Assembly: GCA_037133675.1 (NCBI GenBank)
Contig: JBAXNR010000009.1
Coordinates: 6,209-70,208, forward strand
Length of the DNA stretch: 64,000 nt
Reading direction: 5' to 3'
Source: UBA4132 sp037133675
Lineage (GTDB): Bacteria; Pseudomonadota; Gammaproteobacteria; Methylococcales; Methylomonadaceae
Position 1 is the stretch's first letter, and every line of letters begins with the position of its first letter. The notes under the pieces are model-generated. The model had not been told where the DNA came from, ran no database searches, and saw nothing but the letters and a program-made list of their open reading frames with translations. Made by a program: the position numbers and the translations under genes. This document shows positions 59,331 through 64,000 of the stretch, piece by piece.

Positions 59331-59563
59331 AGTGCTTTAACACTCGCTAAGTCATGCTCTCTATTCGCAGCAAAACGCAAACACGCGCTTATATCGTCCG
59401 TGTTGAGTTCGGGAAAATCTTCAATAATTTCAGCAGGGGTCATGCCATCGGCTAACCATGACAGCACGTCATAAACAGTAATGCGTAAACCCCTGATGCA
59501 CGGCTTACCACCTCTTTTTCCTGCTTCAATAGTGATAATATTTTGATAGGATGCAGTTGTCAT
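59327..59563 (-). CDS. DUF433 antitoxin
   Basis: A 78-residue protein: IITIEAGKRGGKPCIRGLRITVYDVLSWLADGMTPAEIIEDFPELNTDDISACLRFA, the full DUF433 winged-helix signature. Start ATG 59563 is preceded by AGAGGT; the longer frame to 59614 is not needed. DUF433-DUF5615 pairs are common toxin-antitoxin modules. Confidence 0.88.
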   Translation of the reverse strand: MTTASYQNIITIEAGKRGGKPCIRGLRITVYDVLSWLADGMTPAEIIEDFPELNTDDISACLRFAANREHDLASVKAL

Positions 59564-59647
59564 GATTTGAACCTCTTTATTTGTACTTAGTTGTTCATTA
59601 TCCTCGATTTGCATTTAATTCAAAAATTCATCATTTCTCTGAGCAAT

Positions 59648-59682
59648 AAAAAACCCGCTAAGCCTTATGACTTGCAGGTTCC
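59648..59682 (-). terminator. possible terminator of the winged-helix/J-motif gene
   Basis: On the minus strand AACCTGC ... GCGGGTT is followed by TTTTTATT. The stem has one mismatch and a long loop. It lies in the 204-bp gap between the DUF433 gene and the gene at 59819. Confidence 0.4.
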
Positions 59683-59818
59683 CGATAGGTATCTAAGAAT
59701 TCCCTGTAAGCCTTTATAAACAAGGGCTGCATAATTTCACTTTTAAAATATACCGTCAAAAATACCGTCACGCGCTCAACCTTGCCCCTGTTTTTGCCGT
59801 ATTTTGCCATAAATCCGC

Positions 59819-60439
59819 TTAACCATGCTGGATAGAATTATTCAAGGTCACTTGCTCATTTACTTGGTGGGTCGGTGTGGGTAATGGAATGCCTGATTTA
59901 ATCCAGTCGCTGCATTGTTTCATTTGCTTGAACAGCTCCACATAGTCATCACCTGCTTTATCAGGGTGGGTTTTTTGCATCAATACCTTGACCTGCATTA
60001 ACAGCGGTTTGACTTCCTCTGCGGGTAATCCCATATCAAAGACCGCGCCAAACATATTAAAGCCGTGTTTTGCCTTGTCCACTGTCTTATAAACCGCTTG
60101 GCACTCTATGATTAAGGCATTGCGGTACACATCACCGCTTAACTGCCATTCCAGTTCCCAGTAGGGCAGTTTGCAACTTGAATTATCAAACCATTCTTGT
60201 TTAGTGCGATTGCATACGATCACGCCTTCACTTGCCAACGTTCTCAATGTTCGTCTTATTTGGTTTACGTTTGGCTTGGTTTTCATGCCTTCATAAATGC
60301 CTGACCACTGCAAATCAAAAGCGGTTTCGAGAATGTAGAAAATGGCGTTTGCAGAATGGGGTGGTGGGTGATCCATATCCACGGTTAAAGCATCAAGGAT
60401 TAGTCGTTTATTGAAGGTAAGGCGTGATTTAGTTGTCAT
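59819..60439 (-). CDS. winged-helix protein with a C-terminal DnaJ-like HPD motif
   Basis: A 206-residue protein of no recognised family. Residues about 30-85 (ANAIFYILETAFDLQWSGIYEG, then NQIRRTLRTLASEGVIVCNR) look like a winged-helix DNA-binding unit. Residues 140-183 (PLLMQVKVLMQKTHPDKAGDDYVELFKQMKQCSDWI) resemble helix II, the HPD loop (H158-P-D-K) and helix III of a J domain, which would recruit an Hsp70. A 16-bp palindrome lies just upstream, so it may control its own gene. Confidence 0.55.
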   Translation of the reverse strand: MTTKSRLTFNKRLILDALTVDMDHPPPHSANAIFYILETAFDLQWSGIYEGMKTKPNVNQIRRTLRTLASEGVIVCNRTKQEWFDNSSCKLPYWELEWQLSGDVYRNALIIECQAVYKTVDKAKHGFNMFGAVFDMGLPAEEVKPLLMQVKVLMQKTHPDKAGDDYVELFKQMKQCSDWIKSGIPLPTPTHQVNEQVTLNNSIQHG

Positions 60440-60453
60440 TTCTTATTGTACCG

Positions 60454-60469
60454 TTGTATGAGAATACAA
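60454..60469. promoter_or_regulatory. operator-like palindrome upstream of the winged-helix gene
   Basis: TTGTATGAGAATACAA is a perfect 6-bp dyad with a 4-bp centre, 14 bp before the ATG at 60439. A further half site TATTGTA (60444-60450) pairs with TACAATA (60465-60471). It may be an autoregulatory site. Confidence 0.45.
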
Positions 60470-60606
60470 TAAGGCTATCATGGTTAGCTAAGCGGATTAT
60501 CAGGGTTTTTCACTGCCTAGCGGTCAATAATCCCCCGTAATGGCTAATCCTGTTTAGTGTTGAAATAATGCAACGCTTACTCACAACGCTCTGTTTAAGT
60601 TTGCGT

Positions 60607-60768
60607 TTAGTCCGCTTCATAAATGATTAACCGCTTGTCAGTCGCGCCACAATAAGTGCTTTCATCGGTGACTAACTGGATTAACTCGCCACATTCAGGG
60701 CATTCAAAAGGTTCATCATCTTGCCAGTCTTCGATGGTTATGTTGTTATCACAGTTTGGGCAGTTCAT
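60607..60768 (-). CDS. 53-residue zinc-ribbon protein
   Basis: ATG 60768 opens MNCPNCDNN and runs to a TAA at 60607-60609. It has C3-x2-C6 and C23-x2-C26 (ECPECGE), a classic zinc ribbon, plus a single Cys40. The remainder is acidic. Its ATG overlaps the stop of the DUF2283 gene (ATGA), a strong sign of a real coupled gene. Function unknown. Confidence 0.7.
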   Translation of the reverse strand: MNCPNCDNNITIEDWQDDEPFECPECGELIQLVTDESTYCGATDKRLIIYEAD

Positions 60769-61001
60769 TTCATAGAACTCGATTGTTGTAATTGCATGAG
60801 TTTTGCCTGTGTGCTTTCTAAAATAAAATCTCTTAAAAAGAGACTCGCTTTTAATATTTCTACGCCTATTAATTCACCGTTAGCATTCAATTCAGCGGTT
60901 ATATTTGGGCTTAATTCTACGCTGTCCACTTCCTCTTCATTGGTGATAATTAAATGAATAATATCTTGTTCTGGAAAGTAATTCATCGTTGGATTATTCA
61001 T
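60765..61001 (-). CDS. DUF2283 family protein
   Basis: A 78-residue protein with MNYFPEQDIIHLIITNEEEVDSVELSPNITAELNANGELIGVEILKAS, the DUF2283 pattern (Y-x-x-E-x-D ... D-G-x-G-x-L-V-G-I-E-I). Function unknown; often found beside toxin-like or restriction genes. It lies 28 bp after the restriction-modification gene and is coupled to the zinc-ribbon gene. Confidence 0.78.
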   Translation of the reverse strand: MNNPTMNYFPEQDIIHLIITNEEEVDSVELSPNITAELNANGELIGVEILKASLFLRDFILESTQAKLMQLQQSSSMK

Positions 61002-61028
61002 AAATAAGTCGTCCTGTTTTCAATCATA

Positions 61029-63836
61029 TTACGGCTTTATTTTTTTGGGTTTTTTAGCAGTCTCTGTTTCTATGAGTGGCGCGGTTAGTTTTTGATACTG
61101 TTCAAATAAAAAGGCGACTCGTGCGGTGTCATCTTTGCCTTCTTTATAACCGTAAGCGGCATCGACGGCTTTGTCTAGGGCTGCGTGGGCTTTCGTTAGA
61201 TTCGGCGGCATGGTTAATGGATTGTATAAATCTGCCAGTGTTGAGGTTGTATGAACAGCGCGGGCATTCAAAACGGCTTGAGCTTTTTCTTCGATGGCTT
61301 TAATTTGTTTAGCGTCAGGTGTTGCCCAAGGGAAGTTGTTATAAACGATACTTACGGAATACTGATAATCGCTTTTCATTCGACCGCAAACTGATCGCAT
61401 CCATGCCATGTGCATTTGAGATTGTAAAACTCCAAAGAAATACTTTGTTGCGTTTGGGAAAATCCTTAATTTGTTACTTGATAGTGTATCGGGCGATAAA
61501 AAACCCAATGGCAAATAATCTCTAGTTTGAGACGAAACTTCTGGAATTACCAAATAATCGGAAGTAGGCATAAATTCGACATGAAAGCGTCTTGGTGTTG
61601 CTGCAATTTTTCGTGTAGGTTTACTTTTACTTGAGGCTCTAAATTTTTTTACCGCTGCCACTCGTTCCATAGATAATGGCATTTTTGTCAGTTTATTAGG
61701 CTCAATATCACCTAACCATAAACACCAACGTTCATAACCATTGATAAATTCATGCGCCCCTAACCAGCGTTTAAAAAATGGTTCACTTGCTGGTTCTTTA
61801 GCGATAAATTCAGCTTTTTCCTCAGTTGTGAACAGATAATTACCGTCATCAATTGGTTTATTGCCAATACCAATTTCTGGTACATCACACAACGGTTTAT
61901 TGCGTCTTTCGATTAAGACATTCGGCGCATTGACTAGATACGGATTGATTTGCGTGGCTTTTATTTCTTCACCTTTGATGTTCTCGCCACAAGCAAATAA
62001 GCGATAACTACTAGGTTCTTGCAATCCAAAGCCGACAATTACGCAATGTACAGCGGCAACACCGCGCCCTTCATTACTCCAGCGAAATGTACGATGAGCA
62101 AAACGAATTTTCACGCCTTGCTCAAGTAACCATGACCATAAAACAGTGACTTGTTCACCCTGACAAATACTATTTGTCGATACGAATGCAACGGGAATTT
62201 TTGGATTTTTCTTGATGTATTCGGTTGCCTTGACGTGCCACGCGGCAACGTAATCAAGCAAGCCGCCGTTTTTTAATTTGCCGAATATCGGCGCAATGTC
62301 TGCACGTTGTGCATCGTTCATCATTTTCGCACCGACAAACGGCGGATTGCCCATAATAAAACTGCACTCTTTCGGTTTAATCACCGTTGTCCAATCAATC
62401 CGTAAGGCATTGGCACATACAATATTGGCTTTTTTCACCAATGGAATGCGGTTGTAATAATTGCCTAATACCTGCACTTTTAAATTTACTTGATGGTCAG
62501 TTAGCCACATGGCAACCAGCGCGATATGTACCGCGCTTTCATCAATGTCGATACCATGAAACTGGTCAACATCACATAAAATTAACGATTGAATTTCTTT
62601 GTCAGTCGGCTTAGCACCGCATTGTCTTTTGATAACTTCGAGTTCTAATAAGCGCAATTCACGGTAGGCGATAATTAAGAAATTACCGCAACCACACGCG
62701 GGATCAAAGAAATTTAGTTTTGCCAGTTTTTGATGAAAGGTCACTAATTTTCGCTGGTGGGTTTTTGGAATGGTATTAAATTCAGCGCGTAAGTCATCCA
62801 TAAATAACGGGTTAATGACTTTTAAAATATTGGCTTCGCTGGTGTAATGTGCGCCAAATTCACGGCGTTTTTTGGTTTTGGCATTCGCGGCTTCATCATC
62901 AAAGTGCATGATGGCTTGAAAGAGTGAGCCGAAAATCGCGGGGCTAATCTCGCTCCAATCCAGATTCGCACATTCAATTAAGATGGCGCGTGAGGATTCA
63001 TCAAAATAACATTCGGCTAAACCGCCTTCAAATAACGCGCCATTAATATAAGGAAAATCGGCTAAATGTTCGGGTAGATTTTTTAGGCGTTTTTTACCTT
63101 TGTAATCAGTGTGTTCAGCTAAATATTTTTCATCGGGTGTATTTAGCGTATCAAACAGCTTATTTAACGCGCCATGCAGGTCTGAACCATCGGTGTCCGT
63201 CCACGTTTTCAGGTAATGTAAAAACGTGCCATTTTCACCAAACAAGCCCGTATTATCAGCAAATAAACAGAACAGCAAACGCACTAAATAGGTTTCTAAG
63301 TCTTTGCCCGTGTAGTCTGTGGCTTTGATGGCATCGTGTAAGACCGCCATTTTATCAGCGGCTTCTTTGCTAATTCGTTCTAGCCGTTCAGTGACAATTT
63401 TTTGATAACCCGTTAAAAAACGAAACCGCTCAATGTGTTGCGGCAATTCTGATAGCTTGATTTTTAACGGTTCTTCTTTGGTTTCCTGATTGTATAAATG
63501 CAGATTTTGAAAATCACTGACTAATACGCAACGTGGTAAATCCTCTGTTTTTAAGCCGTCAAAATAGTCGGTTGCTTGGTTGTAAGCATCGTCTAAATTT
63601 TTTCCCGCTGATTTCATTTCAACCAATAGTAAACTAGGAAAAAACGCATCAATACGCCCTTTGCCTTTGGCTTTTTTAACTCTGTCTTCAAAACGAACGG
63701 CTCTTAAATAATCTAATTCAAACACCTTGCATAAGCCGATAATGAAACTTTGCCCTTGCCCCATTTCATAATGGGCGGCAGAAAAATCGTTAGCAAACTT
63801 GGCGGCGTTATTTCTTAGGGTTTCAATGGTTAGCAT
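61029..63836 (-). CDS. MmeI-like single-chain restriction-modification enzyme (type IIL/IIG)
   Basis: A 935-residue protein combining nuclease, methylase and target recognition. The N-terminus has R-I-D63 and E73-M-K75 (GRIDAFF ... LLLVEMKS), the PD-(D/E)XK site. Motif X is REFGAHYTS (325-333), SAM motif I is FDPACGCGNF (377-386) and catalytic motif IV is NPPF (497-500), which indicates N6-adenine methylation. The region after about 620 should set the target sequence. Full length compared with MmeI relatives (about 920). The end is very Lys-rich. No frameshift seen. It would protect host DNA and cut unmethylated phage DNA. Start ATG 63836 has no clear ribosome site. Confidence 0.9.
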   Translation of the reverse strand: MLTIETLRNNAAKFANDFSAAHYEMGQGQSFIIGLCKVFELDYLRAVRFEDRVKKAKGKGRIDAFFPSLLLVEMKSAGKNLDDAYNQATDYFDGLKTEDLPRCVLVSDFQNLHLYNQETKEEPLKIKLSELPQHIERFRFLTGYQKIVTERLERISKEAADKMAVLHDAIKATDYTGKDLETYLVRLLFCLFADNTGLFGENGTFLHYLKTWTDTDGSDLHGALNKLFDTLNTPDEKYLAEHTDYKGKKRLKNLPEHLADFPYINGALFEGGLAECYFDESSRAILIECANLDWSEISPAIFGSLFQAIMHFDDEAANAKTKKRREFGAHYTSEANILKVINPLFMDDLRAEFNTIPKTHQRKLVTFHQKLAKLNFFDPACGCGNFLIIAYRELRLLELEVIKRQCGAKPTDKEIQSLILCDVDQFHGIDIDESAVHIALVAMWLTDHQVNLKVQVLGNYYNRIPLVKKANIVCANALRIDWTTVIKPKECSFIMGNPPFVGAKMMNDAQRADIAPIFGKLKNGGLLDYVAAWHVKATEYIKKNPKIPVAFVSTNSICQGEQVTVLWSWLLEQGVKIRFAHRTFRWSNEGRGVAAVHCVIVGFGLQEPSSYRLFACGENIKGEEIKATQINPYLVNAPNVLIERRNKPLCDVPEIGIGNKPIDDGNYLFTTEEKAEFIAKEPASEPFFKRWLGAHEFINGYERWCLWLGDIEPNKLTKMPLSMERVAAVKKFRASSKSKPTRKIAATPRRFHVEFMPTSDYLVIPEVSSQTRDYLPLGFLSPDTLSSNKLRIFPNATKYFFGVLQSQMHMAWMRSVCGRMKSDYQYSVSIVYNNFPWATPDAKQIKAIEEKAQAVLNARAVHTTSTLADLYNPLTMPPNLTKAHAALDKAVDAAYGYKEGKDDTARVAFLFEQYQKLTAPLIETETAKKPKKIKP

Positions 63837-64000
63837 AATTATGGGTTAGGTAGGATTAGATGAAGTGTTCACGGCTAGACTAGCACATTCAAGGCAATTG
63901 CTGATTTTAAAGATGCTGTTGTTGTCTAAGTTCCGCCCTTATTCGCACCCACGGCTTTCTCATAAAAAATTAACTTGCTTAAGCGTTAAAATTAGTTTTT

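Noticed and set aside
63909..63963. 18-codon minus-strand frame at the right edge
   Set aside because: Too short, no ribosome site and no coupling to another gene.

Overview
The window looks like a chromosomal segment of a methylotrophic gammaproteobacterium, most likely a Methylococcales-type methanotroph. This is inferred from fhcD and fhcC (tetrahydromethanopterin-linked C1 oxidation) at 49.1-50.8 kb, a bacteriohemerythrin of the methanotroph type at 0.3 kb, and the gammaproteobacterial order coxBA-ctaG-coxC / ftsY-ftsE-ftsX-rpoH. No rRNA, tRNA or CRISPR array was seen.

Layout. (1) 1-11.8 kb, rightward core genes: the tail of a TsaC-like gene, bacteriohemerythrin, an aa3-type cytochrome c oxidase operon (coxB with a fused cytochrome c, coxA, a 32-residue membrane protein, ctaG, coxC), SURF1, a thioredoxin-fold membrane protein, then a remarkable single ORF joining a heme A synthase-like membrane domain to the SRP receptor FtsY, followed by ftsE, ftsX and rpoH. 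rpoH is preceded by a near-perfect CIRCE (HrcA) operator. (2) 11.9-18.2 kb: typA, a TPR + HEPN gene pair, a rhodanese, a lone glycosyltransferase, a LysR regulator and a 50-residue membrane protein with a paralogue at 46.2 kb. (3) 18.3-41.1 kb, leftward: a large surface polysaccharide (O-antigen-like) cluster. At its right end, rfbF-rfbG-epimerase-C-methyltransferase-reductase make a CDP-linked branched 6-deoxy sugar. In the middle lie a Wzx flippase, glycosyltransferases and three genes fitting UDP-L-QuiNAc (or L-FucNAc) synthesis. At the left end, WbpV/WbpL/WbpM-like genes make and load the initiating sugar. No Wzy polymerase was recognised. One glycosyltransferase gene is a relic split by a 154-bp MITE with perfect 20-bp ends and a 9-bp target duplication. 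(4) 41.2-50.8 kb, mixed: a PLP desulfhydrase/deaminase, mlaA with a fused acyltransferase-hydrolase, a PDC-sensor membrane protein, a spermidine-synthase-like protein, an Rpn-type nuclease, then fhcD-fhcC. (5) 50.9-63.8 kb: an AT-rich defence/toxin island with a restriction-like single protein, UPF0175-DUF3368, a 1226-residue GHKL ATPase-DUF3883 protein, a VapBC pair with a frameshifted toxin, an AAA ATPase + small PD-(D/E)XK nuclease pair, DUF433-DUF5615, a winged-helix/J-motif protein, DUF2283 with a zinc ribbon, and an MmeI-like restriction-modification enzyme.

The strongest candidates for something new are: the CtaA-FtsY fusion; the AAA ATPase/PD-(D/E)XK pair (56990-58736), whose exact insertion borders can be read because an apparent empty copy of its site lies next to it; the CIRCE site on rpoH; and the two paralogous ~50-residue membrane proteins with matching promoters. 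All functional statements come from reading sequence motifs; no database search was run.
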